Assembly: GCA_015501585.1 (NCBI GenBank)
Contig: JADNRY010000005.1
Coordinates: forward strand, 186,001 to 250,000
Source: Rhodocollybia butyracea
Taxonomy: Eukaryota; Basidiomycota; Agaricomycetes; Agaricales; Omphalotaceae
Direction of reading: 5' to 3'
DNA length: 64,000 bases
Part shown: positions 23,078 to 35,052 of the stretch, one piece after another
How positions within the stretch are numbered: position 1 is the first letter of the stretch
How the letters are laid out: the number at the start of each line of letters is the position of its first letter
Notes under the pieces: model-generated
Told to the model about the DNA's origin: nothing
Databases searched by the model: none
What the model saw: the letters and a program-made list of their open reading frames with translations, nothing else
Translations under genes and position numbers: made by a program

Positions 23078-25054
23078 TCACAGTGCGACGTCGGCGAGAT
23101 TAGTAACCTCTATCACTCCTCCGACAAGATGTAGACTTCCTGCCACCAGAACTTTGACAGCGGACGCTTCCTCTGCGGAGTTCTGAACCATACGGATGGC
23201 ATGCTCAATGGAAGGCAACACATGGATTCCCTCCTTCGAGAAGGAAGGGATTAAAGCCGACCAAGCATCAGCTAATTGGTGCTGAGTCTTTAGCTGCGCA
23301 AGGTCGTCAGGTGGAAGGGAAACAGCGGTCAAGTCTGGGAGAATTTCAGCACACACATTTTGCCGAGTGAAAGCGATGGCTTACCGCCCTTGAAACCTCC
23401 ATCAGCATATGTGACGTTGGTGCAGAATATTACTTGATCAAAAAACGAGACAAGATCTTCCGATGACTGATTTCGGTCCAGTTGAGTAGTGATCTGCTTG
23501 CTGACGGCGTCTAGGAATGAGGGACCAGCGCGTCCGCCTCCAGTATTGAAGATCAGGATTCGCTTGAACGATCGACTAATGGACGTATGTCAATGTGTAG
23601 ATGATAACAAAGATATAGGAACCACTAACGTAGCAGAATCTGAAGGTAAACCCACACCCGGATGGACAAACCACTGTATGCAGCAATCTAAACTCTCAAC
23701 GGTATGCGCACCGTCAAGGTACCAAGTTAATTTGGGATGAGCTGGATCGATGACCGTCTGACAGCGACCAGGCCATTTAGTGTTTTGCAGACCATCGACA
23801 AAAGATGGTGGCAGGGTTTTAATGTTTTGATACTGAGGATCAGATTGCCGAAGAAAAGACCGTGCAAGATGCACAGCTAGTACTGCGTTGCCGACCTGAT
23901 GAGACCCAGCCAGTCCTAAGATTTTAATTCATAAATATTACAAGCAAAGACGACTGATCGGTACCTAATTTGATACTGCCAATTTCTGGAAGGTTAGACG
24001 TTACAGTGAAGTCAGAAGCCTGATAATCATCAATTAGGTTTGCGATTAGCATAACGGCAAGTCCGACCTTGAGCTCTTTTGCGCGCTCTATCAGCACTTG
24101 CATGCCTTCTTCAGGCTGCTCAACAGACAACGCAGGGACACCTTCCTATAGTTTGGTTAAGTATATAAATCAGGCATTTATAAACTGCCAACCTTGTATA
24201 TCCCACCTTTCTGCCACGCAATCTCCTTCAGAGTCTTCCCCAAGACTCCTACGTGGTCGATACCGAGTGCAGTGATACCGGTGACAATGGGTTTCGGAAC
24301 AATGTTCGTGCTATCGTATGTTCCCCCAACTCCCACTTCAAGGATAGTAGCATCAACACCGAGCTCCAAGAAGGTGTGGAAAGCCATCAGTGTGACGAAT
24401 CTAAAGTAGCCAGGCATGAATGGCGTGGTTTCAACTTTAGTCTATGCTAAGTGCATTAGATAGAGAACGGAATACCACTACAAACACATACCGAGCTTTG
24501 TTGTAGCCTGTCCCATACTTCAAAGAAAAATTTTGTGAATTCTGTTTCCGACAGAGGACGACCATTTATCCGTATCCGTTCACGAACAGCGACCAAGTGT
24601 GGAGATGTATATAGACCTATTCGTCTAAGTCAGATTATAGCTCCAATTTACGCTGGTTTCTTGCCGATTTTCCACTCTGGTTTTGTATGCCGCAGTATCG
24701 AATCAGTGAACGCGCTGGTTGATCCCTTGCCTTTCGTGCCAGTTATATGGATCACGTTCAAGGCATTCAGATCCTCAGTCTGCAATAAAAGTTTCAATAT
24801 CCAAATGTAAGTTTATTGACCTCTTATTGCACCTTGTATCCAATTCTTTCCAAATATTCTACCATCTCCGGAATGGCAAATTGACTAAGGCGTCCACCGG
24901 AAGCTCGTACAGCGTCCAAAGTTGCTGAATTGGACTGTAGACTATTCAGGCTAGTCACCGCATCTTGATATGTTCTGGAAGACATTCTTCTAGTTCCAGG
25001 ACAGCGTCGATAGGTTAATGATAAACAACGGGTAAAGAAAGAAAGATGCGCCAT
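23078..25054 (-). CDS. MET7: Folylpolyglutamate synthase
   Basis: Mur-ligase-type enzyme that adds glutamates to folates, retaining them for one-carbon metabolism in cytosol and mitochondria. The N-terminus RTYQDAVTSLNSLQSNSATL, then GGRLSQFAIPEMVEYLERIG, is characteristic. The P-loop reads VIHITGTKGKGST (about 24.7 kb). Further motifs are ILEVGVGGTYDSTNIV, GITALGIDHVGVLGKTLKEI, AWQKGGIYK and WYLDGAHTVESLDCC. The C-terminal domain ends AGSLHLVGGVIEVTNLADVA. The first methionine at 25054 precedes a basic, Arg/Ser-rich, hydrophobic leader that looks mitochondrial. A second in-frame ATG at 24985 would make the cytosolic form, as in other eukaryotes. Many short introns are present. Confidence 0.92.
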
Positions 25055-25209
25055 CTGCTGCGAAGAAAAGGATGAGTCATTTGAACGGTATGATGCGTCG
25101 ATTATGCGCGTCTAAATATCAGGTTCAAGTTCAAGTTCACTTTCTACTACAACGTCCCATTCCTTTACTTAATGACCATTTTCTTGTACAAATTTTTTTG
25201 ATCTTATTC

Positions 25210-26070
25210 ATGGAGAAATACTTTCCAGTCACGAAATCCAGCGAAAATCGAGACGATTCGAAGAAATCTTCGAGCTCGGCTAGGTTTGTGCCCTATACCA
25301 CGCAGAGGCACGAGAGAGGAACCAAGAAGAACAGGTTGGTCAACTCGTAATTCTATGATTGCGTATCTGATCCCTGGGATTAGCCTTCTTGATCTGTTGC
25401 CCAGTAGTAATACTCCCCCCTCATCCTCGGCAGTAAGAAAGCTACTGTTGAAGACGCTGAAAGAGGAGTCAAATCCTATCACTCATTCTGATCTTTATGA
25501 GCGCACAGGTTAGATCAGTCGGATCTTTTTCATCGCCATACTCTCTCTCACAGTCCACCAGAGCACTTAGTATCCATGTCTTCCGGCCATCAAGTTTCTG
25601 AAGGTCGCAAAAATCACCGTTTATATCATGACGAACGCAATCATAAACTTGCAGCACAAAAGGAAACTACGACCGCCTCAGAGCAACCTCAAATACTGTT
25701 GAATGTGAAGGTTTACATTGATGGTTTTTTGAAGGATACTACCGACATTGAAATGAAGCGCGTTGTCACTATGGCGGGAGGAAAAATACTGTTGGTCTCG
25801 GTTTCGTCAAGTAGTGATCAAACCTCTTAATAATCTCCTTCCAGATACTCAGCTTCAGGCGCCACCCATATCCTATCATCACAACCACTCAATGGATCTA
25901 AGACGCATAAACTTTTGACAAAGAAGTCGCGCCTTACTGTTCATGTTGTCAAGCCTGAATGGGTCTTCGACAGTATCAAAACCGGCAAACGGCGTCCTGA
26001 GCGCGAGTATACGGTTTTAAAGGACAGTACTATGATGGATCTTTCTACGATTATGCGCTCGAAGAAATAA
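25210..26070 (+). CDS. Small BRCT-domain protein, Rev1-like
   Basis: Splicing by eye gives about 230 residues. The N-terminal part, MEKYFPVTKSSENRDDSKKS onwards, is polar and disordered and begins like a PCNA-interacting segment or Rev1 leader. The C-terminal half is one BRCT domain: VKVYIDGFLKDTTDIEMKRV, VTMAGGKI, YSASGATHILSSQPLNGSKT, HVVKPEWVFDSIKTGKRRPE, then YTVLKDSTM. This BRCT, with the YIDGFL...TDIEMKRVV pattern, is closest to the N-terminal BRCT of the translesion polymerase Rev1. No polymerase domain follows before TAA at 26068-26070. Three introns (about 25339-25382, 25510-25570, 25793-25846) join in phase. It could be a separate DNA-repair adaptor or a captured Rev1 fragment. It is divergent from folylpolyglutamate synthase. 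Confidence 0.65.
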
Positions 26071-26385
26071 AGTGTATCTGGATCATTTTGACCCCATGGT
26101 AGGCACATAGGGCGCTGGTGTCGCGCGTGACGCTGTTACGATGGCCTACACCGGATCGTTGTATTTATTTCTTAAATATTAGATTCATTTTTTCCGATAC
26201 TATCAGAACAAGCAAGCCCCACAAGGCTCCTCACAAGGTGCAACTGACCCGGGCTTCATTGAACAGCTACATAAGGCCACATACCACTTTTCCTGGTCAG
26301 CTGGTCCTTAAGGCGTTGAGTTTCGGGTAGAGGTTCTAGTTTAAAAGGGGGCAAACAAAGAACATATGCCCCCAAGTTCAAGAAG

Positions 26386-27880
26386 ATGTTACAGAGCTTT
26401 TCCTTGCTCTTGCCTTTATCTTGTCTCGCTTTGGCCGCGTCGGCGTCTAATCTACAAAATGGCGCGACGGTCCAAGCGGTCAATATCAGCTCCCCTGATG
26501 GATCTGCACATGCCAGATTTATCAACGTTGGGCCGGCGCTAGTCAACTTCTGGGTCAAAGACAAAAAGGGGGTTTTCAGAGATATCATTATAGGTTTCGA
26601 TAACTTGGTATACATGTTTCATCTACCATTCATCTCTTGATCTCAACGAAGCCCATCGTAGACAGAATACACCACTGAGGCGGCAGCGACGGATTACTTT
26701 GGGCCTGTCGTTGGAAGGTATGCATTTTCTTCTGGATGTTCTTGTGCATTACGATTAGTAACCTATTCAAATTCATAGATACGCGAACCGAATCCGAAAT
26801 GGAACCTTTACTATTCCAATCTCCAAAGACGCGTCGGGACCTGGTACAAAGTATCAAATTGTTGAAAATGAGAACAACGGTACACATTTGACTTATTTCA
26901 AGTTCACTCGTATTAATGTACATTGACTCGAAGGAAAAGACACGTTACATGGGGGCTCAGATGGGTTCAATAGTCGTTTCTGGACCATAACCGAAACGAC
27001 AAGCAACTCTGTCGCGTTCTCTCTGTTGGATCCTGACGGCATGGAAGGTTTTCCGGGCAACGTTTTCGCTGTAGTCACCTACACGCTGAAGAACGAATCG
27101 ACTTGGGATATCACTATGCGCGCTCTCGCCGACCAAGAGACCCCCATCATGCTGAGTTCCCATGATTACTGGAACTTGGAAGCTTATCAAGAATCCCAAG
27201 ACCTCAATGGCCACTTTGCGCAGTTCCCCTCGACAACATACGTTGAAACAGACGGGATTCTTATTCCCACTGGCGAGCTGGGCAACATCATAGGAACACC
27301 ATTAGACTTCAACAAAGCCAAGTCAATTGGTGCGGGCATTAAAGAGACTGCTGGAAAGGACTATTGCGGTACAAGTGAGAAGTAATGTTAGGACATGAAA
27401 GTCATAGTCCCGCTGAACTAGCCAATTTTTAGATTGCGTTGGGTTCGATAATTGCTGGATTTATGACAGGCGAAATACCAACGACAATCAGCCTAATCCA
27501 TTTTCTGTGTGGAGCGTTAACTCAGGCATCAAGTGAGTGGTGAATAGAACACAACACTAACTGAAGCTGACCACTGCCTTCAGACTGGATATTACCACCA
27601 ACCAAGTTGCTGTTCAAGTAAATATTTATTTTTTGTTCGTCAGTGACCCCAAACACTCAACATCACACGACAGGTTTATACTTGCAATACGATACCAACT
27701 ACTCCCAGAAAAGCTGACCAGGGTGTTGGGAATTACACTGAACATTCATGCGTTGTAGTCGAGCAGCAAAGCTACATCGACGCCATAAACCACCCTTCAT
27801 TCGGTATCGACCAGATCTATGGACCAAATCGGCCATATGACTGGCAGTCGTCGTACAAGTTCTCAATTTTGAAAGATTAA
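26386..27880 (+). CDS. Secreted aldose 1-epimerase (galactose mutarotase)
   Basis: Interconverts alpha and beta anomers of aldohexoses. The N-terminus LLPLSCLALAASAS is a signal peptide, so it is probably secreted or vacuolar, as is common for fungal paralogues. The GalM fold shows FVGP-like YFGPVVGRYANRIRNGTFTI, TLHGGSDGFNSRFW (first active-site His), MLSSHDYWNLEAY (catalytic His), CVGFDNCWI and, near the end, CVVVEQQSYIDAINHPSFG with the catalytic Glu. The C-terminus is YDWQSSYKFSILKD. Six or so short introns are present. Length of about 400 residues fits the secreted class. Confidence 0.9.
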
Positions 27881-28313
27881 AGTTGCAGTATATTGGGGGA
27901 CATAGGAGTACGAATAAAGGGTTTTATAATAAACAGACCTAAAATAAAGAAAAGTCATGAGCAAACACGAAGAAACTAAATGCAGAGAAAATTTAAAAAA
28001 ATTCAGGGCTCTCCTGCGTATTATAGGGAGCCAGGGATTGATCGTCGTTGCACAGAGTGCTTGGTCTGGTGCACAGCAAAATGCTCATCATATATAAAAG
28101 AAAAGAAAAGGGAAAGAAACTCACAGTTCAAAACAAACATGGAGGAAGGGCAAGAAGAGAACGAATTTCAAAAAGAAAATTGTGTCTTTATGTATATTTA
28201 GCGTGAGAAAAGAACGTGACCATAGACGTATGATGGAAAGTCTGGGGAGACTTTCCAGACTTTCCACGCCAGCGCTTCATGTGAAGACAACTTTACGCTC
28301 TCTTAATCTTGCA
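27881..28313. other. AT-rich intergenic and EFR3 leader
   Basis: No gene seen. It contains an imperfect hairpin at about 28008-28032 and a perfect 9-bp stem (GGAAAGTCT, loop GGGG, AGACTTTCC) at 28235-28256, followed by another AGACTTTCC. The second lies about 60 bases before the EFR3 start and may be in its 5' leader. Confidence 0.4.
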
Positions 28314-31300
28314 ATGAATTTTCTTTTCACTCCGAATCACATACAGCTCCTCAATGCCTGCTACCCACCCTCTTCGGCACTGCTCACTTCTGGGCCCGAG
28401 TATTCTCCAAATTCACAAGAACTTAGCAAGTTAACCTACTACGCGTGCGTACTGTCTGCTTCCTCTCAATGATGGACTAAGCGTGTTGCAGTTCAAACCA
28501 TCCTGACAAACTGACCAAACTGGGTAGCGAAATAGAGAAACGGGTGAGGATAGAAAGTCGTAAAGCTCATTCAGGAAATATTAAGATTCGCGCGTAAGGT
28601 TCAGGATCACTTTCATCTATGCGTTGTACTTATTTAATATGGGCAGATCTCTACTTATAACACTCGCAATATTACGGTCGCTGGCGACAGAATGTCGTCG
28701 GGATATCGCCCTCCTTTCTCTTTCACTTATCGCGGCCATTGAAATTACATTGTCCACCGCCTTGGATGATCTTGAAGTTGTTGCAAGAGCAGCTAGTGTG
28801 GTGCGTTACCAATTTCTCCTGTTTTCTTGCCTGCTGACACCTGTAAAGTTTAATGCATGGACCACTTTCACCGATGGCCATCTAATTGGCACAGATAGCA
28901 GTTTCACCGAAAATTACATGTCCAGTCTTCGGCATCTTGCCACCCTCAGTGGTTCTGCAGCAAAAGACCCCGAATTACGGAATAGGTAGTGTGAGCGGTC
29001 ATTTTACCATCAAACTTGCTAACCAGTAAACAAGGTCCCGTCTTGTCGGACTTGCTGCAATAACCGGTGCTTTGAACTCAGAAGCTCTGTATAATGATTC
29101 TCGCCAATTCCGAGCCCAAATATCTATCATCATGCGGCCTATACTCAAAACATTGTTTGAAACGGATTTAGAGACCCTAAATAAGCAGTAAGTTCCTTGT
29201 ACAGATTCGTAGCGTATAGATCCTGAAATTTTGGTTACAGAGCAGAAGTCGCAAAAGACGCACCAATGTCATTATATCTGGCGGAATTTAGGACCAGGCC
29301 TGTCCTCGAGAGGCGCGCTGCGTCAATCCATATACACGTTGATGGCGAAAATGGGCCTTCAATGTCTGATGTCTCAGGCGCTGCTTTATACGCTATCTCT
29401 TCTTTGCTCGAGCATGTGAACGGTGGCCAGCTTGGTCATATTATGCGCTCCTCGTTTGACAGTCTCGACCAGTTGAATGGTTGGAATCTCATTGAGCATT
29501 GCTGTTGGTTTATTGAGCATTGTTGTCGGTTTACTGAATACCAATACCGCTACGCTGTTCCAACATGGCTCGTTGAACGGCTACTGGAAAGCCAGGATAC
29601 TCCAAAGGCCACAGATATGCAACAGGCGTTAATAACTATGGTTGCGACGGTGTTTAATTCGCCCGTACCACTGATTAACCTCTCTACATCTGATATTTTG
29701 GCGAATCTTATGACACTATTATTACGGAGAATATCCATCGATTCCAAAGATGCTCTACTTCCATCTCTCATCAAGAGTATCTCCTCCCTTGGACGACATG
29801 TTTATTATTCTGACCAGATCCAGGACCTTGCAGTACGTCCATCGCATTTATACTTACTGTCTATTATATTTAATACGGGTATACATATTAGGCTGAGTTA
29901 ATAGCTCGTCTCTCGGTTGTTGAGCAGCAAGGTGTATCATCTCGCCTGGACTCAGCTTATGAAAGCAATCGTGCGCATGCCCTGAGGTCACTGATAATCG
30001 GCCTGGTAGGCTTGATTAATGCAGCGGATGATGGCCAGTCGGAAAAGCATAAAGGGCAGGAAAACAATTCATCATCTCCGTCACCCTCCCCCAAACACCA
30101 CGATGAGAAGACCGATCGCCAGTCTCGGAGAACTCGAGTGCCGCCAGATATATGGCAAGATACGCTTAATCTACTTGCAGAAGTAGACTACGGTGTGCGA
30201 GCAGACTACGCAAGCGCGTTAGTGTTCTACATTGTATATGAGATGCCCAAGGATGGCGACGTGATTGGTACTGAAGTTGTTGCGCGTTTCCGTGACGTTG
30301 CCGAAGTACCTCAGCCCCAAACAGTACATGTGAACACCTTACTACACCCAAGTGATTTGGGTGGTAAATTTCTTCACGCTCTTCATGGCTATGCTTTCAT
30401 TCTTGCTTCTACTTCATCCCTCCATCTTCCAAGTACTTCCAACTCATCTCCCCGGCCGTCGACCATGGGTGAACTTGAAGTACATGTGGAACCCGCCACT
30501 CCTATGGCGGAATCATATAACTTACAGGACGGCTCCTATCAACACGACCGACGGACTGGTGGTCCTCACCACTCTCGAACGAGGAAGGTTGCTGCGGCGC
30601 TGTCTCGACAGGACAAGTCTCAAAACCTTTCCTCTTCCACGTCAGCGACTGCTTCCGACTATTCCCTCATACAAACCATCCTTATAACGGTTCAGGAGCA
30701 GCTTCCAGTGCGGGGGCTAATAATTGGGGTGCCAATGCTCCTGGCGCTGGATGCACTGTGTCGACAGTCTGAATGTGATTCTTCAGAGGCCATGATCCGC
30801 ATTGTCACAATAAGATACGTTCTGGCCAATGTTTGGCTGGCTATCGCCAGAGTATGGAGCTCTTCAGAGTTGAAGAACATTGTGGAGAAGGTAGTTTGAA
30901 ATCATTTAGTATATGCTGCTCGCTCACTTTTCGGATAGGCACTCTCATCTTTACCACCTTCCGTAAATCTACCGAATGTACAAGCAACTGAGATTGGCAT
31001 GTACCACGCTCCCCAACAACCAGTTACCTTCACTTCTAACCCTGTTTCCGAGTGGTCGGGTGTTGATGCTGAAGCTGCTCTTTCGACATTGTTATCAGAT
31101 CCAGTCGTTCAAGAAGTAATCGGCATGGACAAAGAACAGTTGTCGTCATTCTTTTCGAACCAATGGACAGCAGAACTATCACTAAAAACATGTAAGGTCC
31201 TTCTCCCTCTGGTATGCTTTGACTAACGCCAATTTTTTTTTCAGCCATAGAACGACCATCTACATATGATGCTACTCTTCGCGGAGATGGTGTTTCACCT

Positions 31301-31714
31301 CTGCTCAAGATATCGCCAGGTCTCATGCACATTGAAAACGTATCTTTGCAAAGTTTAGCTCGTTCCAGCCGTGGCGTCGGTGTCACAGACCTTCGAGAGG
31401 CTCTAGAGGGAAGAAGTAGTATGTCAAATCCCAACTTGGGGAGACCAGGTTCGATATCCACTTTGGACCATGGATCCTCCGTTGGGGGTGACAGCAGACT
31501 GACTCGGCCACGCTCTCGGTCCAGAACGAAAAAGCGAGCCCCCGCAGGGTCAGCGGAGGTAAGAGACGTTTTGAACAAGCTCGGCCTAGGAAAACAGAAC
31601 GGAAGTCTCCTCAAAGCATCGTTTCCCACATTACAGTCAGGACAAAGGTTTGTCACATCCTGTTTCCGAATAGCCCCGCGTCTCACAGTCCAATATCAGA
31701 CCCTCATGAAATAG
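28314..31714 (+). CDS. EFR3: EFR3 plasma-membrane scaffold for PI4-kinase
   Basis: Armadillo/HEAT-like protein that anchors the Stt4-Ypp1 phosphatidylinositol 4-kinase complex at the plasma membrane. The start MNFLFTPNHIQLLNACYPPS and following NSQELSKLTYYA...HPDKLTKLGSEIEKRV match fungal Efr3. Then come LLITLAILRSLATECRRDIA, LDDLEVVARAASVFNAWTTF and QYQYRYAVPTWLVERLLESQ. The C-terminal half is disordered and Ser-rich, ending with RSRSRTKKRAPAGSAEVRDV. In-frame ATGs upstream (28182, 28230) are less likely because the family begins at MxxLFTPNH. The stop at 31714 assumes no last intron; a possible GTTTGT donor near 31647 would give a different tail. A 21-bp in-frame tandem duplication sits at 29491-29532. 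Confidence 0.8.
29491..29532 (+). repeat. 21-bp in-frame tandem duplication inside EFR3
   Basis: ATTGAGCATTGCTGTTGGTTT is followed at once by a copy with two substitutions, repeating the peptide IEHCCWF as IEHCCRF. Reading frame is kept. Confidence 0.85.
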
Positions 31715-31799
31715 ATTACACTTCACAAGTCAAGGACAATAATTCTATCTTACTTATTAGCAACTGGTATATCTGGGATTGTAGACTATTCGTTAAACC

Positions 31800-31925
31800 A
31801 CAATCTAAAATGGAGACCTGTGTCCGAACTGGCATAAACATAATCCCCCTGTGCAAGAGGCAAACTTGTGTTGAGACCCTGGATGGGTGGCCAATTGGAA
31901 TCCTTTGAGAAAGTAACATAACTGA
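31800..31925 (-). repeat. Possible decayed copy of the last VPS52 exon
   Basis: On the minus strand, about 50 bases around 31860-31915 resemble part of the terminal VPS52 exon (32230-32285). CCCATCCA, TCTCAACAC and TTGC are shared with the same spacing. The copy reads roughly THPGSQHKFA where VPS52 reads AHPKSQHEIA. It sits between the convergent EFR3 and VPS52 3' ends. The match is short and could be chance. Confidence 0.35.
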
Positions 31926-32156
31926 ATTTTGACGATAAAACTTGCAGCAAGGTATTAGATTGGATTGGAGCTGAACATCAAAGAGCTTTTGAAGCTGTCC
32001 AACGATGAGGGAGCCTATCTCAACGTCGAAATTAAAAATTCAACGAGAAGTTGATGGAAGTTGGTCAGGCGCGTGGCGTGACGAACTTAGTTCTAAGTAT
32101 CTATGAGATACCTTCTGGAGCAGTCCTTTTTTTCAAAAACTATCAACAACTAGATA

Positions 32157-34347
32157 CTACCGCCGCGTTCTGGCTTGCTGAACCGAAATAATTTTTCTCT
32201 TGGCCTCTTCCTCCAATCGGGCCCAATACGCAATTTCGTGTTGAGATTTTGGATGGGCAACTGATTGAACTCCCTTCTGTTTCAAAGAATGAGAATATGG
32301 TAAAAGTAGCTTTTTTGACTCACGTGTAAACCTCGTAAAAGGATCTCGTAGAATGCAGACTGCGCAGTAGCTCTGGCGACAGCATCGCTTGTGTGACCCG
32401 TACATCGTTGTATCAATTTTTCTATTTCTTGTCTCATGCGTAGTAGACTGTTATGAGAATTCAGTACGATTTTGAGAGACATGAACCAACTGACTTTGAA
32501 AAGATCATCGTTTCGTCCTCCTTCTCAGTAAGAATGACAAATGCAGTAAACAGTCTGAGGTATCTCAAGCACATCTAAATTGCCATCAGTGGATAAGCTC
32601 GACGGTGAGAGTAAACGGGCATTACACTTCTGACAGTAGCTTCAGTGACGGTAGCTGCTCTGCTAAAATATCCACCACCCGAACCCTCAGCTAGCTTTTT
32701 GAGTACCTCAATATTTTCATTCATAAGTTTCTGAAATATGGGCCACATCTGAAGTCGCAGACCGAACATAAACGTTACACATGGAGGGCAGGCACGATTC
32801 TCGATTTCAGTTACAACGTGTTCGGTGAGGCGAATCATGGTAAGTAGGGAAATTACTGGAGGTGGTGGTTCGATAATGGTTTTGACGAATGTCTGGAAAC
32901 GCGAGGGGAAATTCAACTAGGTATAACCAAGGGAAACGCAAAGGAAGGCGCACCTGGACATATTCCAAAACGGGGTCAAAAACCTGTTTCCATATCCCGT
33001 CGACATTGATTTGTTCTTCACGCGCAACGGCCGCTGCGGAATCTAAAGCACCTGCTATAGTCAAACTAGTAGCTCTACTACGGCCCCCATAGTCTGAACC
33101 GGCATTGGAGAGTCGATCTGTTGGGCTGAGAAGAGATGAAGGCGACAAGAGAGACTTTTGAGAATCTAGCGAGGGTAAGGTTGCTTCTACGGTAAAGAAC
33201 ATCTTCACAAATGTATACTCGGCGGTGGCATTATCCATGAAGACGAGTAAGAGGGACCTATAGAGAGCTTCAACATACTCCTTCTGTTCAGTACTAGATA
33301 AGCAACTATAATATTATCACAAGCCGGCTACTTACGTGTGTTTTATCGTCAGCCATATACGCAAGCGTAACGCTGGGACCGTCAAACTGAGCGTTTGACA
33401 ATCGTACAACGTCCACTGGTGCGTTGTCCAATTTTTCTGCTTCATTGACTATCGTTTCAAACTTTTCGGTCGTGCGCGCCTGGATGGAATGAGCTACAGG
33501 ACACTTGGAGAATGGATACAGCGATATACCTTAATGTAGCCTAAACTCCTAGCATATCGTCTGAACCCAGTTTCATAATAGACGCGCGCCGCACCGACGT
33601 ATGATCTTTGTATCTCGTGGGCAACAGGAACTGCTTGTCGTTGAAGGAATGCGAAGAGAGGCTGATACTTTATCAGTATGGAGGTTTGCATAACTTGCAT
33701 ATTGGTTGTAACAGAATTACGGATAGGCTGGAACAAAGATAGAAAGAACACCCGCAGCTTGGTTGCGGCCTTGAAGTCAGGTAAGCAAAGGGAAGTTATC
33801 CAAAGTGAGTGTAGAAAAACATACTACTATTCGTAAACCTTCGACCACTTCTCCTAGATCTCTCGCCGCCTTCACTTTTGAACGCGCTTTGATTACTTCC
33901 AAATGCCGCTCAAAGTCTTCTATGGCTGGAAGCCATGATTCGTCAACCTTCGAGTCCAGAATAAGGGTAGCAAGAGAAGGAGGAATGACAATGTCATTGA
34001 TCAGATTTGACAAGGGCTTTTCAATTTTCTATTTGCGACACGTCAGTCGAGAAGGCGAATGAAACGCCCAATGCATACTAACCCGCCGGCTTTTGAGCCT
34101 GTTGTCAATGTCCTTGCTTCTATCTTGAAGTTCTGATATCTGGCCAGATACGGCGGTCAAATCCTTTTGAAATGTAGACAGGAACGATTCCAGAGAGTCC
34201 AGCAGATTAACACTGGTCTTGAAGAAATGAGCGAGGGACCAAATCAAGAGGTCACGGAGAACACACCTGCACTTGTTCGTGTAATTCTACAAATTCTTTC
34301 TCCCGCGTGCTATCTTGCAATAACGGCGTCAGAGTGAACACGGTCAT
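32157..34347 (-). CDS. VPS52: VPS52, GARP tethering-complex subunit
   Basis: Subunit of the Golgi-associated retrograde protein complex (with Vps51, Vps53, Vps54), which tethers endosome-derived vesicles at the trans-Golgi. The N-terminal coiled coil reads LLDSLESFLSTFQKDLTAVS and ISELQDRSKDIDNRLKSRR. Then come IVIPPSLATLILDSKVDESW, SILIKYQPLFAFLQRQAVPV, EIQRSYVGAARVYYETGFRR, YTFVKMFFTVEATLPSLDSQ and a domain ending RKIISVQQARTRR. Start 34347 begins MTVFTLTPLLQDSTREKEFV. That is short compared with many Vps52 proteins, so an extra upstream exon is possible. About nine short introns are present. It converges with EFR3. Confidence 0.9.
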
Positions 34348-35052
34348 TTAATTATTGGCGTATGCGTACATAGGATTTGACTGTTTTGCCGTGAGGAGGT
34401 GCGGGGCTGGTTGCCTACTTTATCGTCGTCATTGTTTAATGAGAAATTATGCATTCTGTACACGTACAACTTTCATTGTAATCAGACATGGAAGAAGAGT
34501 GCCAACAAGGCGTCAAGGCGGCGCTTAATTTCCGGTACTACAGTAACATTTCGTCAAACATATATAAACTCAAATTTCGAAAGTGAAAGTTTTGACAAGC
34601 CTAGTAAGGCAGATTCGTGCAAGTACCGAAGTCAGTTTCGCCAGTAGCACAGAGTACGTGTGTTTGAGTTTCTTACACTGACTAGACATGATGCATTCAC
34701 TCGCCTGAGTGTGAAGTGTTCTTCTGTATCGGATCAGCGCGAATCTAGCAAGATAGCAAAGGCGGACTTGGCCTTTTGGTTCTACTAGTATTGTTTATAT
34801 ATCTGGTACCAATTTGCAGACCAGTGGTCCGGGGACATCAAGCTCCGTTTTTTCTCGTTCATTTTGTGCTAAACTGAGAATGAACGCTTCTGCCGCTTTA
34901 GGTAGTGGGGAACGCCCATTGCAGATGTTTCGATGGCAGGAATAGTTGAGCATTCGATGTGGACCGTTACGGAAGCGCGTAAGCAGTCAGCAGAAAACAA
35001 GTCAATGCCACATTTATTTGTTCAAAGATAAGTGAAACAAACGTGTCATTCT
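34348..35052. other. Intergenic, no gene seen
   Basis: About 700 bases upstream of VPS52 and downstream of the 35053-36848 gene. A plus frame at 34399-34647 has no recognisable feature. Confidence 0.4.
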
